This document shows positions 8,445 to 19,200 of a stretch of 45,427 bases of DNA, piece by piece. The notes under the pieces are model-generated. The model was not told the DNA's origin, did not search any database, and saw only the letters and a program-made list of their open reading frames with translations. Position numbers and translations under genes: made by a program. Every line of letters begins with the position of its first letter. Positions within the stretch are counted from its first letter, which is position 1. This DNA is from Chitinophagaceae bacterium (GTDB lineage: Bacteria > Bacteroidota > Bacteroidia > Chitinophagales > Chitinophagaceae): contig CANEWJ010000004.1 in the NCBI GenBank assembly GCA_947442625.1, positions 1 through 45,427 of the forward strand, read 5' to 3'.

Positions 8445-9482
8445 TCAATAAGGCGAATTGTACCGTCCAATTTTTCTGCGGTAGGTAGGAAGATACTTCT
8501 TATACATGAAAGAGAGCTCTACGGATCTATAATTGACCGATCCTGTTTTCGAAGTGGTAGCACTCACATCATAACTCAATCCAAACTGGAACCCATTGAA
8601 GACATAGCCCACATAAGGGGTTATGGCATCGTTTACGCGGTAATAAAGACCAAGGTTGATCATCCTTACCTTATTCTCCTCAAATCCGCTGGCACCGTGT
8701 TGAATTCCCATGATGGCCCCCAGTGAAGTGACGGACATGCCATCCTGAATAAGGTGTAAAGCACTAAAATTAGCGCTGATGACCTCATTGATGGCTGCTC
8801 CAAAATCTGCATGGGCGCTGTATCTTGGAGAAATCTTTTTTGTGGGATCGTTCATCAGGCTCCGCTTGGTTTTGACAAACCGGTAACCGGAAATGCCAAT
8901 ATTCAAAAAAGAAAACTCAGCATCATAGGTGTACAAAAGACCTGCAGTTGCTGAGGTGAACGAAGTTGAATTTCCAAGATTCATTTCTGTTATGGGCAAG
9001 GCCTGATTGAATCCCCTGCTTGAAAGCTGTTGGTCAAATGTCAACCCGCCAAGATCCACCCTGGTGCTGTTATTGACTACGCCCAATGCAACAGAAATGC
9101 CATTTCCATTATCATCCAGTGCCTGATGGTAGCTTGCATTCAGGTTGATAAAATTGCTTTTGTACAATCCGTCCATGGCTTTTTCTGAAAGCACCATTCC
9201 TCCCAGGCCAAAATAACTTTGGTCTTCGAGTGTTCTCAATTTTCCATCAATCGAAATGGTTTGGGTGCTGTAAGGGGATATGTTTCCTATCCATTGGCGC
9301 CTGATATTGCTGACCGCTCGCCAGTCTGCATCACTTGATCCTGCCAAGGCAGGGTTGATGGACAAGGGAGAGGCAATGAACTGAGAAAAATTCGGTTCTT
9401 GCGCCAGCAATCCAGCAGGAAGGCATGCCATCAAAGCAAACCCAATGCATATACATCTTATATACTTACTTGATTTTTTCAT
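8445..9482 (-). CDS. PorP/SprF family type IX secretion-associated outer membrane protein
   Basis: 345-aa protein with a signal peptide (ends CLPAGLLAQ) and the typical mature N-terminus 'EPNFSQFIASPLSINPALAGSSD', the hallmark of PorP/SprF. The rest is a predicted beta-barrel with alternating strands and ends 'VELSFMYKKYLPTYRRKIGRYNSPY'. Family members are encoded directly after giant CHU_C proteins and are thought to help display or anchor these cargo proteins in type IX secretion and gliding. That is the context here: the start codon lies 1 bp after the stop of the 1914-aa protein, implying translational coupling. Confidence 0.93.
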   Translation of the reverse strand: MKKSSKYIRCICIGFALMACLPAGLLAQEPNFSQFIASPLSINPALAGSSDADWRAVSNIRRQWIGNISPYSTQTISIDGKLRTLEDQSYFGLGGMVLSEKAMDGLYKSNFINLNASYHQALDDNGNGISVALGVVNNSTRVDLGGLTFDQQLSSRGFNQALPITEMNLGNSTSFTSATAGLLYTYDAEFSFLNIGISGYRFVKTKRSLMNDPTKKISPRYSAHADFGAAINEVISANFSALHLIQDGMSVTSLGAIMGIQHGASGFEENKVRMINLGLYYRVNDAITPYVGYVFNGFQFGLSYDVSATTSKTGSVNYRSVELSFMYKKYLPTYRRKIGRYNSPY

Positions 9483-9483
9483 G

Positions 9484-12400
9484 TCATCGCATTAACAATA
9501 CGCTACCAGTTTGTTGAACCTTGTTTCCATTGATATCAATTCCCTCTGCTATCCAGAGGTAAGCATCCATCGGTTGTTGCCTTCCAAAACTCATTCCGTT
9601 CCATCCTTCTGCAGTTGTTCGGGTTTCGTAAACCAGTTTTCCGAATTTATTGAAAATCTTCATGTAGGTCAAAGATTTCATCCCTGCGATATAAGGATAG
9701 AGCACATCATTTACGCCATCTCCGTTTGGAGTGAAGGACTTGGGCACAAAAATATTCACCAGTGCTGAATCAAATACCAGCACCTTGATGGTGTCTACGG
9801 TTATACATCCTGCAGGCGAAGTCATTTTAATGTAATACGACTGGGTTTGGTTGTACGTGAAAACAGGATTGTTTATTCTGTAGAAATTAAGCCCCCACGA
9901 AGGTTGCCAATCATACGCATAATTGATGCCCTCAAACGTTCTGGCCTTGAGCTGAATAGGCCTGGCTGAGTTTGTACTCACCGTTTCCAGTTTCGCAGCA
10001 CGGATGGGCTCAGCAATCACGATCAGGCTGTCCTTTGAAATGGAATAGGTACAAGAAGGCACACTTGCCGAAAGGGTGATTTTCTTCAATCCTCCCCTCT
10101 TAAACATTGTTGTTGCATTGTATAACTTGGAGGAATCTTCTCCATTGAAATTCCATTTCCAGGTGATGTTTCTGACGGATGAAGTATCAGAATAATTGAC
10201 GAATTGTTTTACCGTATTGATACAATTGACAGGATCATTGGAGAATGAAATGCCAAACGTTTTCAGGTCTGCCATCCTGATGCTGTTGACGGTCATGTTG
10301 CTACAACCCAATGAATCAATCACCATTGCGGAATACTTACCCTCCATGTAGGCGTTGAAATTGACACTGTTGGCATTGTTGATCAGGGTATCATTCCTGT
10401 ACCATTGGTACACCTTGGCCAGTGGCGAGATAAACATGGGTTGGAACTGTCCAATACAGATAAGGGTTCCATTGGGCGCATTGATGGTATTCAATGGCAA
10501 TTTGTTCAATCGCTGAACAATGCTGGCAACCCCATTTGGAGATGAGCTTGTATCACTGGAGCAATACGCATCACTTACATTCATGATGGTCATCCGGTAT
10601 ACTGAATCTTTAGGGAGATTGGATTGAACAAAAATTGAATTGGGTTTTGAAAAGCCTCCAACCTGTGTAAGGAAGCCATCCTTGTTGTCAATATAACTGA
10701 TGGACCATGGGCCTGTTCCGGTAAAACTGAGGTTCAAGGTATCATTGGCATTAATGCAAACATTAGAAGGCCCTGTGAGCTTTACCCTTGGGGTTGGATT
10801 GACGGCAACCCTCAACTGGAAAGGATTACCCACACAGCCATTGGTGCTTGTCTGGACCTGATAACCAGCATATACAATGCTGTTGCCAGAATTGGACAAG
10901 GTTTGCGCTATACTTGACCTATAAGCGGTATCATTGGAAGTGTATCCGCCCAATGCAAACGAAGGATTCACTTCATTGAATTTCCATTTGTAAAGGGTAT
11001 TGCTGGGCACACCTGATGGGCTGAATATGATCTGTTTGCCATTACAACTGTTGGTATTCTGATCGCCAATTTTAGCAATGGGCTTAACAGTAACAAATAC
11101 ATTGAATGGTTTGAGTGCACAGACCGGATTAGAAGGAATGATGGTATACACCGCCAGTGCATTGGAGTTGATGCCGCTGTTCAGCGTATCATATACCAGG
11201 GTTTGCGGAGCAGTTTTCCGGGTGAAGCTGCTCAATGATCCTGATGGCAAAATGGTTGGAGCCTCCCAGGTATAGGTAGTGCGCATTGGCTCAAGATCAA
11301 CAGGCAGGCTGAACTGGCTTCCACTGCAAATGGTAATCTTCTGGTCTGGCACAATGGGTGCAGGATTAACGATGAAGGTTACAAACTGAGTACTGTCTGT
11401 ACATCCATTGAAAGTGGTCCTGTAGTTATAGGTAACCTTGACTGGATTGATGGTAGTATCCAGCAGGGTTTCATCAATTAGAAAACTTCCTCTTGAAGAC
11501 AGGTTGCTCAGTCCTGCTATATTGTCCCTGGTCCAGGTAAATATGGTACCTGGTGTCTTGCTGGTTGGGATATAGGTAAATGGTGTGCCACTGCATATAT
11601 CAGGCAATGATTTAGGACTGCTCAACACAGGGATAGGATTCACAACCACACTCAACTTGAATGGATTGCCCAAACACCCTCCTGAACTGGCTCCTGGAAT
11701 GATTGGCGTAAGGCTATACTCGGCAACTGATGGAAAATCGGTGAGGTTCTTGAGACTTCCTGTGACATTGGTTGCTGGGATGATGGTGTTTTCAGTTCCG
11801 CCAATCAATCCAACGCCCAGACTGGGCCTGCTCCATAGGAAAACAGCACCCACACTGTTGGGTGGGTTGATGTTGAAATTGGTGCCACTGCAAACAGGGG
11901 TTGTCTGGTCATTCAAGGTAAGTACAGGATTGACCACCTCATAAACAGTTTGCTGGTTGGTACATCCATTTGCCGTCATTGTAAATACATAGGGAACCTG
12001 CACCGTATTGAAAGTGGTATTGGTGAGCTTTTCGCTGATGCTGTTGAAGCCCTGTGTCAATGGTTCCGTTACCCCCACAACATAAGACCTGGACCAACTG
12101 AAACTCACATCCCTGGTGCTGCTGACAGGCGTATAATTAAAAAGGTTCTCAGAACAAATAGGCGTAGGCTTGATGGGGCTGGTAAGAATAGGCTGCGGAT
12201 TAACAACTACAGAAACAATTTGCGTTTTTGCATTCAAACATCCATTGTAAAGCAATGAAAACCGGTAGTTGACCGTAATCGGATCTCCTATGGAGTCTAT
12301 GAGCAATTCACTGATATCAGCATAGCCAGATGTAGCAGGATTTTGAAGCCCTGGTATCCCATCCCTTACCCAAATAAAGGCCGTTCCAGGAAAATTGCTG

Positions 12401-15228
12401 GTCGGCACATAATTCAAAGTGGTTCCACTACATATCGCAGGCAGGTTCAAGGGGCTGGTCAATGTTGCAGAGTTGGCTTTCACATTCACCTGTACAACAA
12501 AAGTACTGCCTACACAGCCGTTGGCAACAGGTGTGACACTGTAAAAGGCACGCCCGGTGGTTGTATCACTGTTGGTATTCCTAAGGGTCTGGCTGATCAA
12601 GTCCTGTAATGCATTTTGCGGAGAGCCTCCTGTTATTCCATTGCTGTAAGTAGGTTCTACCCATTTATACAATGATCCTGAAGGAAGATTGCTGGGCATG
12701 GCCACAGTGAATGGACTTCCGCTACAAACTGTTGAAACCAAGGTGTCTGTAATATAGGGGGATGCCTTCACTGTTACCACAATCGAAAATGGCTTTCCCA
12801 CACAATCACCAAACCTCGGCGTCATCTTGTAGGTGGACATCACATCAATGGAATTGGTAGTATTGGTCAATACCTGACTGAAACTGGGCACTGGCGTGGT
12901 TTGCGAACGGCCACCGAGTACGGCATTGGGTATATTGAATACCGGAGCATCCCAGGTATAGGTGGTGATAAAGGGCAAGGGAGATGGATTCATTGAAAAT
13001 GGATTCCCCGGACAAATAGTGGTATCCTTGTTCAAAATAGTAGGCGTTGGATTCACTGTCGCCACAAAAGTGAAAGGCTTACCCGGACAACCCTGTGCAA
13101 TCGGCGTAACAGTATAGGTGGCCTGTGAAATATTGTTGGAAACATCCAACAAATTTTGTGTTATGCTTTGTACTGGAGAGGTATTGGCAGAAGCGCCCAC
13201 CAGTGCATTGGCTGGAACAACCACAGGCAATCCCCAGGTATATGATGTGGTGATCCCAGTAAGATTACTGGTTGGAGAAGTGGAAAACTGTGCCCCACTG
13301 CAGGCAATCCTTGATGCAGTTGACACCACCGGCAAAGGCCTTACGGTAACCACCAAACTGAAAGGATTTCCTATGCAATTACCACTTTTGGGGACAACGG
13401 TGAATGAGGCATTTGCACCGGTACTTACACCAGTAAAATTCAAATTTCCAGTGATGGCTGTATCTCCCAAAAGATTGATATTCCTTTCTCCATCATTCAA
13501 AATAAGGCCTGTAGCAAGTGTAGGAGAACTCCAGGTATATGTAGTGCCTTGAGGAACAGGGTTGGGGGTAGAGATGAAATTATCATTGCTGCAGGCAACA
13601 AGGGTTTGTGTTCCTATAGCAACCACAGGATTTACCCTCATCACAATCTTGAAGGCAGGGCCTGCACAAGTGGTGGTAGGGCTGGGTGCAATGTTATAAA
13701 CAGTGCTAGGTGTTACCACATAGCTCGCAAAAGAGGTTGTTGTCCGCAAGTTGGTGAGGGAGGGAGCAAAAACAGTCTGGTTGGATTGGGCAGAAACACC
13801 TGTCCCTGCAAGCGATCCGGCAGGTTGTAACTGTGGCGTTGTCCAGTTATAAAAAGTAACCATCCCTGTCCCTGTTGGGGTGGGTGTGAGTGAACTGAAT
13901 ATGGGCAGCGATCCGCTGCATATCTGAAGTGTATCAGATGGGGGCGTGACCTTTGGCGTTGGGAAAACTGTCACAACAAGATCAAAAGGCTGGGAAGACT
14001 CACAATTTCCTGCTTTTGCAAAAATATTATATGTCGCGAATTGTGGCACCAAACCACGGTTGGTTAAAATTTGCGAAACAGGGGCATCCACATATTCGCC
14101 AGCTGCCTTGTTCAGCCCAGATCCACCCTTCAACAATGCTGTATCACTGTACTGCGGCGCTGACCAGGTATAAACAGTACTGGCTGGGATGATGGTACTC
14201 CCTGAAACACCCACAGGTGGAGAATACCGGAAAGGAGTTCCACTGCATGCCACTGTTGTCTGGGTTGCCAGCAACTGTGGCCTGGGGTTTACAGTAACAG
14301 TATACTGAATGGAAGAAGTAGCCGCACAGTAGGCAGTATTGCTTGTGAGGATATAGGGGTAAATGGGTGTCAGGCTGTACGTTACACTGATAGGAAGTGC
14401 TGTCGAATTGATAATCTTCTGTTGGTTAAAGTTACCCAACTTAGACACTGGATTGGTAACTTGATAGGTTCCGGCAGTTATCCCTGACAGCCCGGCTGCA
14501 AATGGGACAGCCCAAATCATGTTAACACCACTGCTGATCTGGGTTTTGGGGATGAAAGCCTTGATGCCTACATCACTACAAATAGTGTCATATATATTGA
14601 ATTCAGTAATGACTGGCGTAGGATTTATTTTATACGTCAGCGTATCCTGCACAAGACAACCAATGGCTGAATACATTGAAATAATAAAAGGAATATTGGC
14701 AACAGATCCAGTGGTGTCAATAATATTATCTGTGATGTTCTGAGAGTTTCCTCTTGCTTCCGGACTACCCCAAATGGTATTCCTTATCCAACTGAACCCT
14801 CCTGTTGTTTGCAATGCTCCAGAAACACCTACATTAAAGTTGATGCTGCCGCATCCATTGGCATAAGTACTCCAGGTACTTTTGTTATTAATAAAAGGAA
14901 GTGCGAGAATATCAATGGTAAGGTTATAAATTTTTGCATCCGATGCAGTTACCCTTAAGACCAATCGCCCATTACCAGCAGAGTTTACCAGCCCTATGTT
15001 TTGGGTTACGGTAGGCGAAGCCGTTGGTTGGGGGGTATGGTTTTTTACGTTGATAGCGCCTGCAACCGTCCAGGTAAAGGTAACTCCAGGTGCGAGTGTT
15101 CCAAAGGATGTGGAAAAGTCCCTGGACGTACCCGGACAATAATCACTCACGGTAACATTGATCTGCCCATTTATCGATGTAAAAGCAAAGGCAAAAATCA
15201 GGGGAAGTAAAAATTTACGTATCAGCAT
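9484..15228 (-). CDS. Giant PKD-like repeat protein with gliding-type (CHU_C) C-terminus
   Basis: 1914-aa secreted surface protein. A signal peptide (MLIRKFLLPLIFAFAFTSINGQ) is followed by a long array of about 13 PKD-like units of roughly 100 aa. Each opens with a 'CSGxxF' motif, has a central 'TYTW' strand, and closes with 'GCxGxPFxxxVTV' and a short 'NPxP' linker. The recurring Cys pairs suggest one disulfide per unit. Near the C-terminus come more divergent Ig/PKD-like domains. The end is the type IX sorting-type domain (FVPKSFTPNGDGVNDVLYPY...GKLVYETR...GSVLLMR). It is probably exported by type IX secretion as an adhesin or matrix protein. It is followed by porP at 1 bp and preceded by the DUF1080 gene 21 bp upstream, so an operon is likely. 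Confidence 0.93.
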   Translation of the reverse strand: MLIRKFLLPLIFAFAFTSINGQINVTVSDYCPGTSRDFSTSFGTLAPGVTFTWTVAGAINVKNHTPQPTASPTVTQNIGLVNSAGNGRLVLRVTASDAKIYNLTIDILALPFINNKSTWSTYANGCGSINFNVGVSGALQTTGGFSWIRNTIWGSPEARGNSQNITDNIIDTTGSVANIPFIISMYSAIGCLVQDTLTYKINPTPVITEFNIYDTICSDVGIKAFIPKTQISSGVNMIWAVPFAAGLSGITAGTYQVTNPVSKLGNFNQQKIINSTALPISVTYSLTPIYPYILTSNTAYCAATSSIQYTVTVNPRPQLLATQTTVACSGTPFRYSPPVGVSGSTIIPASTVYTWSAPQYSDTALLKGGSGLNKAAGEYVDAPVSQILTNRGLVPQFATYNIFAKAGNCESSQPFDLVVTVFPTPKVTPPSDTLQICSGSLPIFSSLTPTPTGTGMVTFYNWTTPQLQPAGSLAGTGVSAQSNQTVFAPSLTNLRTTTSFASYVVTPSTVYNIAPSPTTTCAGPAFKIVMRVNPVVAIGTQTLVACSNDNFISTPNPVPQGTTYTWSSPTLATGLILNDGERNINLLGDTAITGNLNFTGVSTGANASFTVVPKSGNCIGNPFSLVVTVRPLPVVSTASRIACSGAQFSTSPTSNLTGITTSYTWGLPVVVPANALVGASANTSPVQSITQNLLDVSNNISQATYTVTPIAQGCPGKPFTFVATVNPTPTILNKDTTICPGNPFSMNPSPLPFITTYTWDAPVFNIPNAVLGGRSQTTPVPSFSQVLTNTTNSIDVMSTYKMTPRFGDCVGKPFSIVVTVKASPYITDTLVSTVCSGSPFTVAMPSNLPSGSLYKWVEPTYSNGITGGSPQNALQDLISQTLRNTNSDTTTGRAFYSVTPVANGCVGSTFVVQVNVKANSATLTSPLNLPAICSGTTLNYVPTSNFPGTAFIWVRDGIPGLQNPATSGYADISELLIDSIGDPITVNYRFSLLYNGCLNAKTQIVSVVVNPQPILTSPIKPTPICSENLFNYTPVSSTRDVSFSWSRSYVVGVTEPLTQGFNSISEKLTNTTFNTVQVPYVFTMTANGCTNQQTVYEVVNPVLTLNDQTTPVCSGTNFNINPPNSVGAVFLWSRPSLGVGLIGGTENTIIPATNVTGSLKNLTDFPSVAEYSLTPIIPGASSGGCLGNPFKLSVVVNPIPVLSSPKSLPDICSGTPFTYIPTSKTPGTIFTWTRDNIAGLSNLSSRGSFLIDETLLDTTINPVKVTYNYRTTFNGCTDSTQFVTFIVNPAPIVPDQKITICSGSQFSLPVDLEPMRTTYTWEAPTILPSGSLSSFTRKTAPQTLVYDTLNSGINSNALAVYTIIPSNPVCALKPFNVFVTVKPIAKIGDQNTNSCNGKQIIFSPSGVPSNTLYKWKFNEVNPSFALGGYTSNDTAYRSSIAQTLSNSGNSIVYAGYQVQTSTNGCVGNPFQLRVAVNPTPRVKLTGPSNVCINANDTLNLSFTGTGPWSISYIDNKDGFLTQVGGFSKPNSIFVQSNLPKDSVYRMTIMNVSDAYCSSDTSSSPNGVASIVQRLNKLPLNTINAPNGTLICIGQFQPMFISPLAKVYQWYRNDTLINNANSVNFNAYMEGKYSAMVIDSLGCSNMTVNSIRMADLKTFGISFSNDPVNCINTVKQFVNYSDTSSVRNITWKWNFNGEDSSKLYNATTMFKRGGLKKITLSASVPSCTYSISKDSLIVIAEPIRAAKLETVSTNSARPIQLKARTFEGINYAYDWQPSWGLNFYRINNPVFTYNQTQSYYIKMTSPAGCITVDTIKVLVFDSALVNIFVPKSFTPNGDGVNDVLYPYIAGMKSLTYMKIFNKFGKLVYETRTTAEGWNGMSFGRQQPMDAYLWIAEGIDINGNKVQQTGSVLLMR

Positions 15229-15249
15229 TTCAGCAAATTGTCGTTAATA

Positions 15250-16170
15250 TTATTTCGCAGGAGTGATGATGATATTCCTGTATTCAATCGGTCCATGATC
15301 TCCTTGCAACATGATGGGTCCGGGTTCGCCTTCCTTGCTGTCCAAGGCCCCACCGGTGATGCCGGGAATGATCTGGTCGGTGATGATCTTTTTTCCATTC
15401 GCCACAACCGTCACCCTTCTTCCAACCAGTGTTATATCGTAGGTCTGCCACTCTCCTGGTGCTTTTGCGGCCATTTCATTGGGTGTGATGAACCCATAAA
15501 TGCCTCCGAAAAAGGTTGAGGAGGGTTCTTGTCCCCTGCTATCCTCCACTTGAATCTCATACCTACCCCTCAGGTAAACGCCACTGTTGCTGCCTTCAGG
15601 ATACCTGAACTCAATATGCAATATAAAATCATTGAATTTCTGATCGGTGATGATATTGGCGCCTGATTGGGGGCTTTTCATGATGCCGTTTTCTGCAACC
15701 CACTGATTTTTCTTTTTAGACGCATGCCAGCCATCAAGGTTTAATCCGTTGAAAATGTTAATGGGTTCACCCCAGGTCACGGGTGACGTTCTTTTGAGCA
15801 AAGGAGCCCTTTCTCCGATAAGCGTTTGCCGCTGTCCCTTGCTGCTTAAGATGGTTCCAGTCAATTTATCGTCCTTTAGTACTGCTTCAAAAGCCATGTC
15901 CTTATCGGTATCTTCCCACTGTGGAGGTATGCTGAAGCTGATTTTACCATCAACAAAATTCACTTTGGATATGGGCCTTGCACTGCCCCCTTCGGCAACA
16001 AAATAACCCACAAGGGTCTTGATGCCAGAAAGCTTTACCTCAAGCCATGATGGTACCACTTTATCACCTAAATCCACCATCAGATCCCAGCGACCAATCG
16101 GTGATTCATTTTGGGCACTGACACAAGAAATGGTTGATGAAAGCAAAAAAACCACCATCAATCTGCGCAT
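15250..16170 (-). CDS. Secreted DUF1080 (3-keto-disaccharide hydrolase-type) protein
   Basis: 306 aa from the ATG at 16170 (MRRLMVVFLLSSTISCVSAQ, a compact signal peptide). ATGs at 16203 and 16263 lengthen the N-terminus and are less likely. The N-terminal half (about 20-130) is a beta-rich domain (GRWDLMVDLGDKVVPSWLEVKL). The C-terminal half is the DUF1080 concanavalin-like fold (IFNGLNLDGWHAS...FILHIEFRYPEGSNSGVYLRGRYEIQVEDS...GEWQTYDITLVGRRVTVVANGKKI...GPIMLQGDHGPIEYRNI). Some DUF1080 enzymes act on 3-keto-glycosides, hence the name; activity here is inferred. It is the first gene of the minus-strand run leading to the giant CHU_C protein, porP and sulfatase, and is divergent from the second giant gene. 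Confidence 0.88.
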   Translation of the reverse strand: MRRLMVVFLLSSTISCVSAQNESPIGRWDLMVDLGDKVVPSWLEVKLSGIKTLVGYFVAEGGSARPISKVNFVDGKISFSIPPQWEDTDKDMAFEAVLKDDKLTGTILSSKGQRQTLIGERAPLLKRTSPVTWGEPINIFNGLNLDGWHASKKKNQWVAENGIMKSPQSGANIITDQKFNDFILHIEFRYPEGSNSGVYLRGRYEIQVEDSRGQEPSSTFFGGIYGFITPNEMAAKAPGEWQTYDITLVGRRVTVVANGKKIITDQIIPGITGGALDSKEGEPGPIMLQGDHGPIEYRNIIITPAK

Positions 16171-16290
16171 ACTTAGAAAGGAAGCATTTTGGAAAATACT
16201 CATATTGCTTTGGTTATTGGGAGAACAAGTTAATGAAATCAGTCGAAAAACCATAAAAATCAAATCTTAATGTATCTTACTTTTCCGAAT

Positions 16291-19200
16291 ATGAAGATCT
16301 CAGGTAAAATCATCATAACAGTCCTGCTCTATATTGGCTCCATCAAGGGCTATTCACAGGCAGATACCCAGTTCTGGTTTGCAGCACCCGACCTGCAACA
16401 GGCCCATGGAGACAGGCCGATTTTCCTTAGGATGGCGGCCTCCAAGCTTGCTGCAACCGTCACAATTTCCATCCCCGCCAATGCAGGGTTCATACCCATT
16501 TCAATAAACATTGCCGCCAACAGTTCCCAGTCTGTAGACCTCACCCCATTTATTGGAATCATTGAAAATGGGCTACCCAACACTGTATATCAAAGAGGTC
16601 TGTTGATCACGGCAACTGTTCCCATTGCCTGTTATTATGATATTGCCCATAACAACAATGGTGATATCTATGCCCTAAAAGGCAAAAATGCCCTGGGGAA
16701 AAAGTTCACCATCCCTTTACAGATGGATTTCAACAACAGAATAGCGCCAAATACAACCTATACAACAGATTTTATCATTGTTGCCACTGAAGACAATACG
16801 AACATCACCATCAGCCCCAAAAATGCACTGATTGGAAGGGCCGGGCCTTTTACCATCGTACTCAACCGAGGAGAGACCTATGTGTGTAGCTCTACAAGCA
16901 ACGTAGGGTCTTTGAAACCAGGTGGAACAACCGTGGTTTCAAACAAGCCCATTGCCATATCCACAAAAGATGATTCCATTGCTCTACCCAGCCAAGGCTG
17001 TTCTGACACAGCGGGCGACCAATTGCTGCCGGATGATCTTGCAGGAAATGAGTTCATCGTTGTCAAAGGATACCTGAACAGCACCCCAGACCACTACTAT
17101 GTATATGCCACAAGCAATGCAACAACCATTAAAATCAACGGCAACAATGTTGGCACCATCAATGCTGGGGAATACTACACGGGCAAGCTGACGGATGTTT
17201 CTTGTTATATAGAATCCGATAAGCCAACCCATGTATTTCACATCACGGGTTTTGGGTGTGAAGTGGGAGGTGCCGTCATTCCTCCTATCAGGTGTACAGG
17301 CTCCACATCTGTCAATGTTACAAGGGCAACCTCAACAGATGCATTTTATGTGAATGTCATTTCACCGTCAGACATCATCAACAGTTTCAAATTGAATGGG
17401 TCTTCAACACTGATTGACGCATCACAATTTCAAGCCATCCCGGGAACAGGAGGAAAATGGTTGGCATCAAGGATTACCATACCTACAAATGTGGCCGGTG
17501 CAGGACAGACAGTGACGGTGGAAAACCCCAACGGTAAATTCCATGTTGGCATCATCCATGGAAGCCCCACAGGTACCACCCGGTATGGCTTCTTCTCAGA
17601 TTTCAGCAGCAATACCATTGTGCTCAAGAACCAGGAAGATTCAACAAAAGAATTGAGTGATAGCATCACACTTTGCAACAGGAGCAATACCAGGATCAAT
17701 GCCAAGAATTTCAGTGCAGACACCTATCGCTGGACGGGGCCCAATGGTTTCAGCAGCGACAGTTCCATGCTGATCATCAATCCCTACCAGTCTAAGGATA
17801 CAGGGATGTATACCATCACCACATCAGGGGCTGGTTGTGGCACGGCTGTGGACAGCATCAGGCTCTTCATCGATCAGCCGCTTGCCGATTTTCAGCTATC
17901 TACCAATGGTTGCGCTCAGGATGGTGTATCCTTCACAACGCCCGCCAGTGCCGGTGTGCGGTGGGTATGGGATTTTGGCAATGGAAAAAAACTCGATACC
18001 AACAGTGCACTGATTCCACCAGTGGTGCTCGGACTTGCGGGTGATGTCCCCGTCAAACTCAAGGTGGGTTCCCCACGAGGATGCTTCTCTGATGATGTCA
18101 CAAAAACAGTTAAGTTGTCATCCAAACCGCTGCCCGCCTATACGGTGCCGAGCATCACCTGCATCAATACCAATATCACTTTCAAAGACGCTTCCACCAT
18201 CCAGTCCGGCACTATTGTAAAGTGGAGATGGAACCTCGACAATGGGGCTGGGTTCAAAGAGTATACAAACAACGGTGATCAGGTCAGTCCTTATTCTAGC
18301 TTCGGGGCCAAAAATGTGCGGCTCGTGGCGGAGTCCCAAACAGGTTGCGTCAGTGATACCTTCAGGCTCAACAGCTTTGTCGTGAACCCATTGCCTGTTC
18401 CGGGTTTTGTCGTCCCAGAAGTTTGTCTCGATGATGCAAAAGCAAAATTCATTGACAGCACCAAAAGCCCCGATGGCTTTACCGGGTTTTCATACAAGTG
18501 GGCCTTCAACACAGGCAATCCGCCTGTTGCCAATGGCCCAACCTTTACAGCAGCCAATACTACAGAAAAAGATCCTTCGATAAAGTACAATGCCACAGGG
18601 CAGTACCTGGTGAAGCTGGTGGTTGAGTCAAGGGGTTGCAGCGATTCCATCAGCCAATCGTTTAAAGTTTTTGGCACCAACCCAACACCGGCCTTTGACA
18701 TCCTTGCGCCAGACTCGCTCTGTGGCAACGACTCCGTAAGAATCGTCAACCGATCTACCATTGATTTTGATAACGTCACAAGACTGGAGATCTACTGGGA
18801 CCTCAACAATCCTGCATTGAAAACCATTGATGAGAACCCTTTCGTTGGCAAGGTCTATGCCTTCCGGTATACCGACTTCCAGTCGCCCCTCACAAAATCA
18901 TTTGGCGTAACCCTCAGGGCCTTCTCCGGAAATGCTTCCTCCTGCAGCAAGGCCATCACCAAAACAATCACCGTCAATGCCAGCCCCAGGGTAGGTTTTA
19001 CTCCCATGCCGGGCATCTGTCTTGATGCTGTGCCAAGACAGATCACGCAAACATCATTTGATCCCATTGTGCCGGGAACATTTGTTTTTGCAGGAAAGGG
19101 GGTCAGCAATACTGGCCTTTTTGATCCGGCTGCTGCAGGTGTGGGAACGCATATGATTAAATATGTTTACAGTTCTTCAGCAAGCGTTTGCAAAGACTCT

